22,723 nucleotides of DNA from Allomyces macrogynus ATCC 38327 (taxonomy: Eukaryota > Blastocladiomycota > Blastocladiomycetes > Blastocladiales > Blastocladiaceae): NCBI GenBank assembly GCA_000151295.1, contig GG745369.1, forward strand, positions 459,522 to 482,244, written 5' to 3'. Under the pieces are notes generated by a model. That model saw only the letters and a list, made by a program, of their open reading frames with translations, had not been told where the DNA came from and did not search any database. Made by a program: the position numbers and the translations under genes. How positions within the stretch are numbered: the stretch's first letter is position 1; every line of letters starts with the position of its first letter. Shown in pieces: positions 9,660 through 19,205 of this stretch.

Positions 9660-10480
9660 CAGCAAATCAATCCCCAACACGTGTCTTTTTGACGGCCAGC
9701 CGCTGAACCGTCAATGGCAGCGTTGGTCCCACACGACCTTGTCGTCAGTGAGCTTGGGCTCACGCACGTCCAGGACGTGAGGATGCGGCAGGCAAAGTGG
9801 CAAGTCCAACACCTTTCAAATGGTTCCAACCAATGAGCAGGTTCTGGAGAGATTCGGGCCACCGACCAGCAAATTTGTTTAAGGTCATCATCAGTCAGGC
9901 CTGTCTTGTTGAGCGTGACAAGATTAGGTGGGAGGTGCTGTGCAAACAACAGCAAACTTGGCCTTGAGCTGCTCGACCATGGCCAGCGACACGTCCATTT
10001 CACTGACCCACAGGCGCATTCGGCGCCAGGAAGTACTGCACGACGGCATTTGCGCCCAGAACGCATCCACAAAGTCGCCAACACGTGTCACACTCATGTA
10101 AAGGCGCCGAACCGTCCAGGGCAGCAAAGCAACCCATGCAACATTGTCATCAGTGAGCTTGGTGTTGCACACATCCAGGATGCGGAGATGCATGGGTAAG
10201 TTGATGAGACCTGGGCCCTGAAATGGAATTCCGCCAAGGTGCAGGTCCGTGAGGGATGCGGGCCATCAACCAGCAAACCGCTCCAGGTCAGCATCCATCA
10301 GGCCCGTTGTTGCACAGATTGAGCGTGACAAGTTTGGGTGGCAGACATCGGGCAAGCAAAACCAGGGCAGGAGTGCCTGAAAGCGGCCAATTGATCAGGG
10401 CCAATTCCTCGAGTAAAGCAGGCAGCCGATCCACCAGGTACTCTAGCGCAATTAGCTGCTGTTGCATTTCTGAGGTGCAA
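9660..10480 (-). repeat. Approximately 404-bp direct tandem duplication within the LRR pseudogene
   Basis: Two diverged copies are offset by about 404 bp. Matching pairs include CACGTGTC near 9678 and 10082, GTCAGTGAGCTTGG near 9744 and 10148, GGGCCA-CGACCAGCAAA near 9858 and GGGCCATCAACCAGCAAA near 10260, and TTGAGCGTGACAAG near 9908 and 10318. Both encode the same LRR module: one reads LPPNLVTLNKTGLTDDDL and its partner reads LPPKLVTLNLCNNG then LMDADL. Confidence 0.65.
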
Positions 10481-11659
10481 AGAACGAGTTGGGACAAGGT
10501 TGGCGCAAGTGGCAAGGACTTGACCATGGCCGTGGTTCAGAATGACAGAATCGCCATCAGGGACTGTGTTGCCAATGGAATGTGCGCAGCAAGATCCAAG
10601 TCAATGTCCACGCTGCTACAAGAAGAGATATTGACACCGCTGATGCTGGTTGGCATGGCGGCCATGGCGCGCAACAAGTCGGTGGTTTCATTTACAGTCT
10701 TCACCTTAATGTTCACATAGAGATGCTGCAGTCCTGAACGAGGGAGCGCAGCAAGTGATAGGTGGAGAAATGATGGCGCGCAGCATCCAATCGAAAACGA
10801 GGTCAAGGGCGTGAGCTGCGGCATGACAGCTCCAAGAGCAATCAAATGCGGGTACAGCTGTGATCAGCTTGGCAGGTTCGCCTAGCATCGCCAGGTGCAC
10901 AAGCGTGCAGCTGGGCACTTGTGCGAGCAAGTGACTGATCAGGAGAGAATGATCGACATCAAACGTCTCAGAGAGAGTCAGCGACTTGAGTCCAAGCGCC
11001 AAGCTGCGAGCCAGTCCAGTGCCAGCAAAAGTCTGGAGAGCAGGTGCGCCTACATATCGCAGTTCAAGCTGTTTGAGCACGTCTGGAAACGTGATGCTTT
11101 GCCAAGAGACAGTGCCCCATAGAGCAAGATGACGACAGTTTGGCGGGATAGGTCTGTCCAATGCAATCAAGTTGCCATGAAGCTCGAATGAGCAGAGCTG
11201 TGCAGTTGGGACAGGTAAGCACGACCACCAACAGGAGAGGTGACCACGCTCAACGTGGTCAAGCAGCAATGGCGTCCGTTTGCTGTCGCATTGCATGCGA
11301 AAGTTGAGAGGAACCAGGGCGCTAACAACCCATCCTATATTGGCATCAGTCAGAAAGGCACGATGCCATCGACTTGTCAAATTGCAACGCGCAGGCAAGG
11401 TCCATTGAGAGCCGGCGCAACAAGTGCCAGCTGCACGAGATCCATCCTGTCTGGCTCGTTCTGGCGCTCATGCAGCACAGAGAATGTTGTGGTGAAACGT
11501 CGGATAGCCCAAGGCGTCGGTGCCAAACCGGACTGCCAAGGGAATTGTTGCGAGAAGCGTTGCGATACGGGCCACAAACTCCTCAGGCATGATGGCTTGC
11601 AAACTACGGCAGCAACTTTTTGGGACTCGCGGCGGGCAAGCGTGGTCAACAAGTATCAA
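9660..11659 (-). pseudogene. F-box/LRR-type protein pseudogene
   Basis: From the 11659 end, an F-box-like helix reads IMPEEFVARIATLLATIPLA, followed in a shifted frame by DRMDLVQLALVAPALNGPCL. Irregular leucine-rich repeats then follow to about 9660, such as LKQLELRYVGAPALQTFAG, LHLSLAALPRSGLQHLYVNI and LPPKLVTLNLCNN. F-box/LRR proteins are usually substrate receptors of SCF ubiquitin ligases. The frame is broken repeatedly: near 11500, near 10850, by an in-frame TGA at 10537-10539, and again near 10295 with a further TGA at about 10269. No set of GT-AG introns that I tried repairs all of these. Base composition is AT-richer than in the intact neighbours. The 3' half is a tandem duplication. 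Confidence 0.6.
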
Positions 11660-11925
11660 GTGGAGAGGTCCGGAAATGGTTGACGGATGAAGGCGGGCAG
11701 CAAGAAGAGCAAGAAAACAGGAGCGGCCAGATCGAACAAGCGGACACGAGCAACAACAGTCAAGCGTCGACGTGGACGCGTGTGCTCCGAAGTGATCGGC
11801 CTTGATCTCGCCAGCGCCGACACCAACCGCACTCCATCAACGACTGCGGCATTGATAACTGCTGTTGCTCGCGTGCGCCCTTCACCCGCAATTTGCGCAA
11901 CCCGCTGCACTCGACCGCCTCCGCC

Positions 11926-12651
11926 ATGTCGACCAGGTTCTTCACCGCTGCTGCCGGCACGGCCCGCCCGCGCTGGTTCGCGCACGCCGCCGCGCGTCTC
12001 CGCCGTTCTTTCGCTACCGCTGACCCGGCCCCGCTCGTCCTCTACCGCGCGACCCGCCCGATCCAACCGCTCCTGATTGTCGGCGCCGGCGTCTCCATGG
12101 CCATTTTCTGGGGCAATGTCGGCGCGACCATGCACACGCTCTTGTCAACAACCACGGCGATCCCGAACCCGAACGCCGAGCCCGGCACGCTCGCGCACCG
12201 GATCCCGATTTTCGTGCGCAAGACCGCGGGTGTACCGGAACCCGGAGTGCCCGAAGTGAGTGCCGAGGAACAGCCGTCGGAACTGCGCCCTTGGCTCGTC
12301 GCCGCGCTCTGTGGCGTGCTCGGCGTCGGGTCGATTTCGTTCACGTACCGGTACGCCGCGCGCATGGTGCACGAGATTGTCTATGACGCGCGGAAACGGT
12401 CGGTGACGGTCGTGGCCGGATTGCGTGGCGGATGGAAAACGACCGTGCCCGTGGACGCAGTCCGGATTCGCCGCCCGATTGCGAGCCAGCGCAGCCGCGG
12501 CAGTCCCGTCGTGTTTGTCAAGGTGCCCGAAATGGACGAGCCGCGCGCGTTTGTCTTGGATGTCAAGGGCGAGTACAAGAATGAGGGGAGTATGATGGAC
12601 GCGCTGTTTTATAAGCCGGCCGAGACAGCGGCAGCGGGGAAGAAGAAGTAG
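11926..12651 (+). CDS. TMEM223: TMEM223-like mitochondrial inner-membrane protein
   Basis: TMEM223 proteins act in mitochondrial translation-linked assembly of cytochrome c oxidase. This 241-aa intronless product starts at ATG 11926, the first Met with a presequence-like start: residues 1-30 are rich in Arg, Ala and Ser without acidic residues. The motif PLVLYRATRP follows at 36-45, then transmembrane helix 1 (about 46-66, ending FWGNVG). Helix 2 lies at about 122-142 and is followed by a beta-rich matrix-side domain with TTVPVDAVRIRRP and FVLDVKGEYKNEGSMMDALFY. The order VLYR, helix with FW, second helix, basic beta strands, and a final ld-kG-f-n motif matches TMEM223. The length fits the family. 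The tail is Ala/Lys-rich. Other two-helix mitochondrial proteins cannot be excluded. Confidence 0.65.
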   Translation: MSTRFFTAAAGTARPRWFAHAAARLRRSFATADPAPLVLYRATRPIQPLLIVGAGVSMAIFWGNVGATMHTLLSTTTAIPNPNAEPGTLAHRIPIFVRKTAGVPEPGVPEVSAEEQPSELRPWLVAALCGVLGVGSISFTYRYAARMVHEIVYDARKRSVTVVAGLRGGWKTTVPVDAVRIRRPIASQRSRGSPVVFVKVPEMDEPRAFVLDVKGEYKNEGSMMDALFYKPAETAAAGKKK

Positions 12652-12907
12652 ATGACGAGGGAGGTGTCGGTGCCGGGTGGAGAGTATTTCAATAGTGACC
12701 TAGTTATCATTTTTGTCGAGATCTGGTTCTTTGTTGGTTGATTGAAATTGTGACCGAGCGAATCGTGTTGGCCGCCGCCGTCGTCCAGCACACCCATTTG
12801 TGACCTACCGAGCGAATCGCGTTGTCCGTCACCAAATCTCATTTCACCAAAACGCCGCCATACTGGATTCAAAACCGAATCCACATTCCTCCTCCCTTAC
12901 CCGACAA
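12652..12907. other. Short intergenic region between convergent genes
   Basis: This separates the stops of the TMEM223-like and DUF3712-like genes. It holds an imperfect direct repeat: TGACCGAGCGAATCGTGTTG at 12751-12770 and TGACCTACCGAGCGAATCGC from about 12801, the second copy with a 3-base insertion. No gene is seen. Confidence 0.5.
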
Positions 12908-14938
12908 TCACAACGTCACCAGCACTGCGACTCCATCCTGGCGGTACGGCACCCCCGCGAGTACGCACTGCCCAACACGACAATCAATCACGCACCGGCA
13001 ATCCACCTTCAACGACCCGCCCGACGAGGCCAAGGCGCGCAGTTGCGCGAGCCCAAGCTGCAATCCCATGGGTACCGGCTCGTCGCACGTCACGGTTGCG
13101 AACCCAGGCACATACAGCATCACGTGCGCGTCAAACGTGCCCATGCACGGCGCTCCGGCGTACGGTGGGGCCAGCGGATCCTCGTCGTCGTCAGTCGAGG
13201 CGGAAGCGGACGGAACGAGTTCTATGCTGGGCGTGAGCGGGTCGGTGCCAGAGGAGGAGCCCGAAGAGGATGATGCGGCCGACGAGGACGCGCGGCGGGT
13301 CGACATTGCGGGAGGTGGCGAGGCCAGCGTCGTCGTCGACGACCCAGCGGCGTCGCGGCTCACATAGGCGCCACCGCGCATGCGCGTGATCGTCATCGGC
13401 ACGGCAAACGGATTACACATGGTCAGTTTCGCCGGCGCGATCTGCGCGACCAGCGACACTTGCGACAATTGCATCGTCGTCTGAATAAGCAGCGGCATCG
13501 GCGGCATCGGCGGTAACACCGTGGCCACTTGCACGGCACGAATTGCCGGGGTCAGGTACGGCGCCGCGTCGGCGCTGTCGCCGCGCACGAGCACCGGCGA
13601 GGACCGGTTCGTCAGGAACCGCGATAGTAGGCGGATTCCGGCTTGCCGCGCGCCGTGGTGTGCGACGGTCGCCGGGTGCGGCCGCGGCATGGAGCACCGC
13701 GCCGAGAGCCGGTTCACCCCGGGCACGAGTGTCATGTCCGGCATCGCCACGTGCGCGATCGGTGGGGCGTCTGGGTCCGACGCGACGAGGGAGGGCGTCG
13801 TCATGGTGAACCGCACGGTGCCGGAATTCATGGCGACGGGCGCCGGGTTCATGACGGTGCACACGCATTCCATGATCAAGTCGGTCGCGGTCGAGTCGAC
13901 GAGGTCGACGGATTCGATGGTCATGTCGGCGAGCCCGGCCATGCCACGCAGCGACACGGTCTTGGTCAGTGACAGGCCCGGGATCAAGACGTGGCCGTTG
14001 AACAACGCGATCGTGATCGCGCCGTCGCCCGACATGGTGAACGGCACCTCGTCGCGCGCCATGACCAGATCGGTGCAGAATTGGGCCATCCCGTCGGCAT
14101 CGGCGATTTGCATGTCGGCGTCCATGGTCACGATGCCGCCATTTGGCGGGACAGAGGTTGGCTGCGGGACCGACGCGAGCGCCACGACGCGGTCTTTGTA
14201 GAGGATGTGCATTGGCTTGGTCATTTTCAGGACCGTCGGCAGCGGGCCCGTGTCCCGCAACTGCGCGGTGAGCCCCGACTGGACGCTCTTTGGCGTGGGC
14301 GACTGCATGGTCATGGCGAGAATGGCCATGTGGCTCGCGTCGAGCAGTTGTTGCGCGACGGCCGGGACGACCCATTTGTGCGTGGCCATGGCGGCAACCA
14401 CGGCGCCGAGCGTCTTGGTCAAGGCTCCGCGCTTGGTGGCGAACACGACAGCGAGGCGCGCGAGCCATGGGGCAGGTAGAATGGCCGAGAGCACGGCCAG
14501 AATAGCTCGAAGTGCGGCATCGACCAAGGTGCTCAAGACGAGCGACGGGGCGTGGGCCAGCACGGCCCATGGCGACCGCGGTGCGGCGACGACGGCCGTG
14601 CTTGAGCGCGCGGGCGGCGCCATGACAGACTTGGCCAAGAAAACCGCGCGCAAGCTTGATGGACGGGCCGCCGTTGGTGATCTGTTGTGCCAGGTTCCAA
14701 GAGTCGACTTGCAGCCGTGGTGCTGGTGCTGTCGGTCGCCGTTGCCGTGGGTGCCGTGTTGCTGGTCGGTCGTTGGGCGGTCGTTGGTCGTCGCAACGTT
14801 GCTGGCGATCGTCGTTGTCGATACGCTGGGCAAGTGTCGGACTGGTCGGTTGTGTTGCGAGCGGTTGGAGGGACACACGATCGGCGTGAAAAAGGCGAAC
14901 GTGGCTGCGGTGGATCGGGGGGCTGTTCTCGAACACAT
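12908..14938 (-). CDS. Beta-rich DUF3712/Tag1-like or LEA-2-like protein
   Basis: This is a single open frame of 676 codons. I recognise only its general class. Two beta-rich segments (about residues 230-400 and 480-676) carry repeated NP-type strands such as ECVCTVMNPAPVAMNSGTV and KLTMCNPFAVPMTITRM. Such strands are typical of fungal DUF3712 proteins (including vacuolar Tag1) and of the LEA-2 fold. A Ser/Ala/Asp-rich linker lies at about residues 560-600. Those relatives normally have an N-terminal membrane anchor, but no clear single-pass helix is present here, only amphipathic Ala/Leu-rich stretches at about residues 120-170. The first 105 residues are Thr/Asn/His-rich with weaker codon bias. 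The real start may therefore be the Met codon at 14623, or an upstream exon may exist. The gene lies convergent with the TMEM223-like gene. Confidence 0.55.
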   Translation of the reverse strand: MCSRTAPRSTAATFAFFTPIVCPSNRSQHNRPVRHLPSVSTTTIASNVATTNDRPTTDQQHGTHGNGDRQHQHHGCKSTLGTWHNRSPTAARPSSLRAVFLAKSVMAPPARSSTAVVAAPRSPWAVLAHAPSLVLSTLVDAALRAILAVLSAILPAPWLARLAVVFATKRGALTKTLGAVVAAMATHKWVVPAVAQQLLDASHMAILAMTMQSPTPKSVQSGLTAQLRDTGPLPTVLKMTKPMHILYKDRVVALASVPQPTSVPPNGGIVTMDADMQIADADGMAQFCTDLVMARDEVPFTMSGDGAITIALFNGHVLIPGLSLTKTVSLRGMAGLADMTIESVDLVDSTATDLIMECVCTVMNPAPVAMNSGTVRFTMTTPSLVASDPDAPPIAHVAMPDMTLVPGVNRLSARCSMPRPHPATVAHHGARQAGIRLLSRFLTNRSSPVLVRGDSADAAPYLTPAIRAVQVATVLPPMPPMPLLIQTTMQLSQVSLVAQIAPAKLTMCNPFAVPMTITRMRGGAYVSRDAAGSSTTTLASPPPAMSTRRASSSAASSSSGSSSGTDPLTPSIELVPSASASTDDDEDPLAPPYAGAPCMGTFDAHVMLYVPGFATVTCDEPVPMGLQLGLAQLRALASSGGSLKVDCRCVIDCRVGQCVLAGVPYRQDGVAVLVTL

Positions 14939-15157
14939 CCATGACGGAGCAGCAACGTGATCGCGCGGAGAGTCTTCGCCCCTGCAAAGAAGCCAATGAC
15001 AGAACCCCTGCCAACAAACAACACCAAATCGACAGCGTGTTCATCGACCACAAAAGGCATCCGGGCCCCGCGAGCGCCAGGCCCCGCGGGCCCACACAGG
15101 CACGCGCGCCGCGACCGCATCCAGCACGACTCCACGCGCACAGCAATCCCATCTCAA

Positions 15158-16865
15158 TCAGTTGAGCCACGACCGCTCCGCCGGCACCGTCCACTTGCTC
15201 GTCACTTTTTTCTTGTGCGTGAACAGCTCCACGGCGCCCTCGCCCGTGATATCGAGGTCGCCAAACCGCGACGCGCCCCACCCACCAAACGAAAACGGCT
15301 CGCGCGGGACCGGCACGCCAATGTTCACGCCCACCATCCCGGCCTGGAACCGCGCCGCGCACTGCTCGGCCACGTGGCCCGACGACGTGTAAATGCACGC
15401 CGCGTTCCCATACGGGTTGGCGTTCTCAATAGTGATCGCCGTCGCCAGGTCGGGCACTTGCAGAATGCTTAGGACCGGCCCGAAAATCTCGTCGTGCAAG
15501 GCGCGGTCGGCCGGGTTCGTGTGCAATAGAATGGTTGGGCCGACAAACGTGCCCGGCGCAAGCCGCTGCGTCCATTCGCGGCCATCGAGCAACACCTTCA
15601 CCCCGGGCGCCTTCTCCGCGTCGTCAATGTACCCGCGAATCCGCGCCACGCTCGCGGCATCAATCACCGGCCCGACTTCGCGCTCCGTCAACGCGCGCGC
15701 CTTGGCGACGACCGCATCAATCAATGCCGGTTGGTCGCCGACGACCAACAGCACCGAGGCGGCCATGCACCGCTGTCCGGAACACCCGCAAAACGAATTG
15801 ACGATATCTTGCGCGGCCATGGTCACGTTGCAGTCGGGTACCGCCACAAGATGGTTCTTGGCCCCGCCGAGCGCGAGCACGCGCTTGTTGAGCGCGCACG
15901 CGCGCTGGTGCACGATTTCAGCGACGCGCGACGTGCCGACAAACGTGACCACCTGCACTTGCGGCGCATCGACGAGGGCCATGACCGTCTCGGCGGTCCC
16001 GTGTACTAGGTTAAGCACGCCAGCGGGAAGTCCGGCCTCGGCCCAAATCTCGGCGGCGCGAGTCATCGTCAGCGGCACCTTTTCCGACGGCTTGAGCACG
16101 ACCGTGTTCCCGAGTGCCAGCGCAATGGGCAAAGTCCAGTGCGGGACCATGAACGGGAAGTTGAATGGCACGATCGTGGCCACGACACCGAGCGGGACAC
16201 GGCGGTCCTGGCACAAGACGCCGCGCGAGACTTCTTGGATCCGGCCGGAGACGAGTTCGGGCAAAGCGCACGCATACTCGACGGTCTCGTTGCCCTTGGC
16301 GACTTCGGCGAGGGCCTCGGCCTTGGTCTATAGAGCATGTGGAGGCGGAGTCGTGAGATGGCGTCGTGCATGCGCGCGCGCGGTAGGTCCCAGGGATAAT
16401 AGAGCGCACCTTGCCGTGCTCTTTGACAATCAGGTCGGCCAGCTCGTCGGCGTACTTGCTCGCGACCAGGTGGTGGTACCGCAGCACAATTTGCACGCGG
16501 TCCTTGACGGTGCGCGCGCTCCACGCCGGGAACGCAGCCTAGTTGTGTTCGAAATGCAAAAAATCGTGAGATTTTGGGCCCAAAATTTGATCTTCTCTGC
16601 GGTGCGTACATACCGCCGCGGCTTCGACGGCCTGACGCACGTCGCTCGCCGACGACAGCGGCACGTGCGCAATGACGGCGCCCGAGTGCGGGGTCGTGAC
16701 GGGCATCGTCGGCGTGCCCGCGGCGGGCGCCGTGCGGGCGCCGGCAATGTAGTTGGCGAGGACGACGGGCTTCATGGCGCCGGCGGAGGGCGACCCGTCG
16801 TGCGGCATCTTGGCAGGGTCGATGATCGTGGTGGTGGTGGTCGCGTTGGGCGTGGGTTGGAGCAT
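15158..16865 (-). CDS. ALDH6A1: Methylmalonate-semialdehyde dehydrogenase (acylating)
   Basis: This CoA-dependent aldehyde dehydrogenase oxidises methylmalonate or malonate semialdehyde to propionyl- or acetyl-CoA in valine and pyrimidine catabolism, usually in mitochondria. Exons were inferred as 16865-16614, 16538-16410 and 16327-15158. The introns are phase 0 (GTATGT...AACTAG and GTGCGC...CTATAG). Exon 1 gives VLANYIAGARTAP, and exon 2 gives AAFPAWSARTVKDRVQIVLR and LIVKEHGK. Exon 3 gives IVPFNFPFMVPHW, TFVGTSRVAEI, LALGGAKNH, the catalytic-Cys motif SGQRCMA, NPYGNAACIY, and FSFGGWGASRFGDL near the end. These are hallmark ALDH6 motifs. The start is uncertain: ATG 16865 gives no obvious targeting peptide. 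The same frame is open up to an ATG at 17117, whose Arg-rich first ~60 residues could serve as a presequence or could include an unrecognised intron. Confidence 0.9.
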
Positions 16866-18339
16866 CAGCACGCTCGGGACGGGTACGTGGGGAGAACCGG
16901 CGTCAACAACGGCGGCAAGGAAATCGAAGGCGATGACGACGACACGACGGGGATGGGCGGCCGGCCAGCAGGAAAAAGTGCGACGCGTTGGCTCTCGTTT
17001 TCCTTTTGGGCTGCGGGAACGACGCGACGCACGGTCCTGTGTCAACCACCTGACCCAAGTCCACGTGCGAGACACTGCGAGACACAACTGTTTTGTCGCC
17101 TGTCGCTTGTCGCTCACTGTTGACGGACGTCACCTCCACATAGCAAACCCGGGTGGAAATCTTCCGCATTGTACGTGAGATGTAGGCCTCTTCTCAAGGC
17201 AGCACGCACCCACAGCTGCAGTTTGCCAATGAGGATGGTGGTGAGTTGAAGCAAGTAGCTGCATGAGAGCATGGAAATGAAGAAACAATTGTGGTGTCCC
17301 AACACTTCACAGACAGGTCGCGAAACTGTTCCCAGTGAGACCACATCTGTGCTGATCAGAACATCACACTTATCATCACCTCACACCCTCTGTGACTTTG
17401 CCCAGACATGGCCTTCAGCATGCTTGCACGCCTTGCCGTTGATTCTGAAAGCAAATGAGCATGAACTATGAAGCGCAGTTTGTTGTTCTGGAGCATTATG
17501 CAATCACTTGACCACAAATTGAGCAGGGCTGTTGAGCATTTATCGGTCTTCTCATTCTCCCTCTCTTCAGATTGTCAATGCCAAAGTTGACCTCAGCTGC
17601 CAGCCAAGATTCGCCTTTCCATTTGCAGAGCCCTTCATTGTGGCCCCACATGCCCCATATGTGGCCATCCAAGCATCAAGAACAGCCTGATTCCACTCTA
17701 CCAGAGCTGCTCCTCTGGACATACAGAAAGTCCGGCTTTTTGCAAGGCTTGCAAATCATTCTCAAATGAAGCTGACCTGCAACAATTTCTGGTGCAAGGG
17801 TAGTGCTCAGTGATGTGCGCCTTGCTGTGCTCTAGATTGAAGCCATATTGATCCTCATCCCTGGATGTCAAAGTGTTGCCTATCCATGGCTGTGCAAGTG
17901 GATTCGGACGTGACATCTGACTTTCACGTATAGGCTGTTCTGAATGGCCTCATGCTTGTCATGCATGAGAACTGGGCCAATCTTCAGTGGCTCTTGGGCC
18001 AGGCGCAGGAGAGCTGGCATGATGCACAGCAACCATGTGCCTGTCAGCACAAACGGACAAGAGGGTCATGGACGGGTAGCTGCACAAGGGTGCACCAGCC
18101 ACAACAGCATCCAATATGTCCCACTTGCAAGCAGGCAAGATTGAGTATGTTTGTGGTAACAGAATTTTGTTTTGAACCGTTCATTCAGTTGGTACTGAGC
18201 CGCTGAAATGATCAAATGTCAATCAATCGACTACTGAATGGCGCACGTGCACATCTCCGACTCCAACCGTATTTGAGGTGCTGGTGGAGAGAGCTCGCAC
18301 TCCTGTCGAGAACTTGCGAATTTGTCATTTGTCAGTGCG
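16866..18339. other. AT-richer region without an intact gene
   Basis: From 16866 to about 17117 the dehydrogenase frame stays open and may hold its true 5' end. From about 17130 the composition drops towards even GC/AT and codon bias disappears. Two short plus-strand Cys-rich peptides can be read: CGPTCPICGH (about 17640-17670) and CPTCKQARL (about 18115-18145). Neither sits in an open frame longer than about 85 codons. No terminal repeats, transposase or RNA gene was recognised. Confidence 0.5.
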
Positions 18340-18643
18340 GGGATCCCTGCCTATCTGACCCAAGCAGTGGAGCTCAGTGTGGAGCGCGCTGCACTGCTGG
18401 ACCTGCCGCAACGGTTTCGCCTGACGCTCCGGCTCACGCTGGAAGGCCTCACGGGCACGCTCGACCAAATCGTTGCCGGTGCTGCAGCTGTTCGGCCATG
18501 ACGAGGGTCGCGGCGTGGACGAGGATCGCTGTGGGGCCATGATCGCGGTGGAGCGACACGCGCGACACGACGCGGCCGGTTGCCAGGAAACAATCTCAGA
18601 CAACTGTCACAGACGGGTTGTGAGGCCGAGCCTGCCAGATTGA
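18340..18643 (+). pseudogene. Broken coding remnant of unknown family
   Basis: Two overlapping frames with strong third-position GC bias lie in an otherwise non-coding stretch. Frame 18340-18498 reads GIPAYLTQAVELSVERAALL and then LPQRFRLTLRLTLEGLTGTL. After a one-base shift, frame 18488-18643 reads LFGHDEGRGVDEDRCGAMIA before a stop. The join suggests one ancestral gene with a frameshift. I do not recognise the family. The minus strand at 18325-18603 is also open with reasonable codon bias, so the coding strand is not certain. Confidence 0.3.
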
Positions 18644-19205
18644 TGGTTCTGACGGCAGATCCCTGCGAATTCCACGACTCGGAGGACGGCGGTAGCCCGC
18701 TCATTTTTGGTCCGGATCTCTGAAATCCTGTCAGAGAACGTGATCTGGCCTTTGATGAACAACACAGGCCGACTGATAAACTCCGCAACGGCTATAGTGC
18801 CGAGTTTGCGGCGCTTCTGGGAGAAACCGATTGTCTTGGCCGTGCAATTTTTTTTAAGTCTTGAGCGATGTCAAAGAAGCGCGCAACGTAATTTATGTCT
18901 CTCACGCTTTCTCTGATTGTTGAGCTTTCTTGCGTGGGTCCATCGAGTCGTTTCGTTGTTTGAAACTTCCCCATCCGAGTCCTTTCCTTGTCTGACAACG
19001 TCCCATCCGACGCGAGAGTACTTCCTCGTACGTCAACAGTCGTCGCCGTTTCCAATGGCATTCGCCATCGATTGAACATAACATGTCCGTGCCGGAAATA
19101 AAAAGAATATCTGTCTGTGCTCCGCTCCACCACCAAGTCCTCCCACCCCCTCCATCCACCCACCGGTCAAGCAGCCGAGTCTCGCTCGCCACTCTGACCC
19201 CGCGC
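18644..19205. other. Intergenic 3' flank of the kinase gene
   Basis: No gene is recognised. A T8 run lies near 18847 and a pyrimidine-rich stretch with CCACCCCCTCCATCCACCC-like sequence near 19140-19165, close to the kinase stop at 19206. Short open frames on both strands show no motifs. Confidence 0.5.

Noticed and set aside
13413..15398. 661-codon minus-strand open frame overlapping the DUF3712-like gene in another frame
   Set aside because: Highly Arg-rich shadow sequence. The other frame has natural beta-rich protein sequence and better third-position bias.
15393..17123. 576-codon plus-strand open frame opposite the dehydrogenase
   Set aside because: It mirrors the ALDH6 gene, crosses its introns without splice sense, and has no domain signature.
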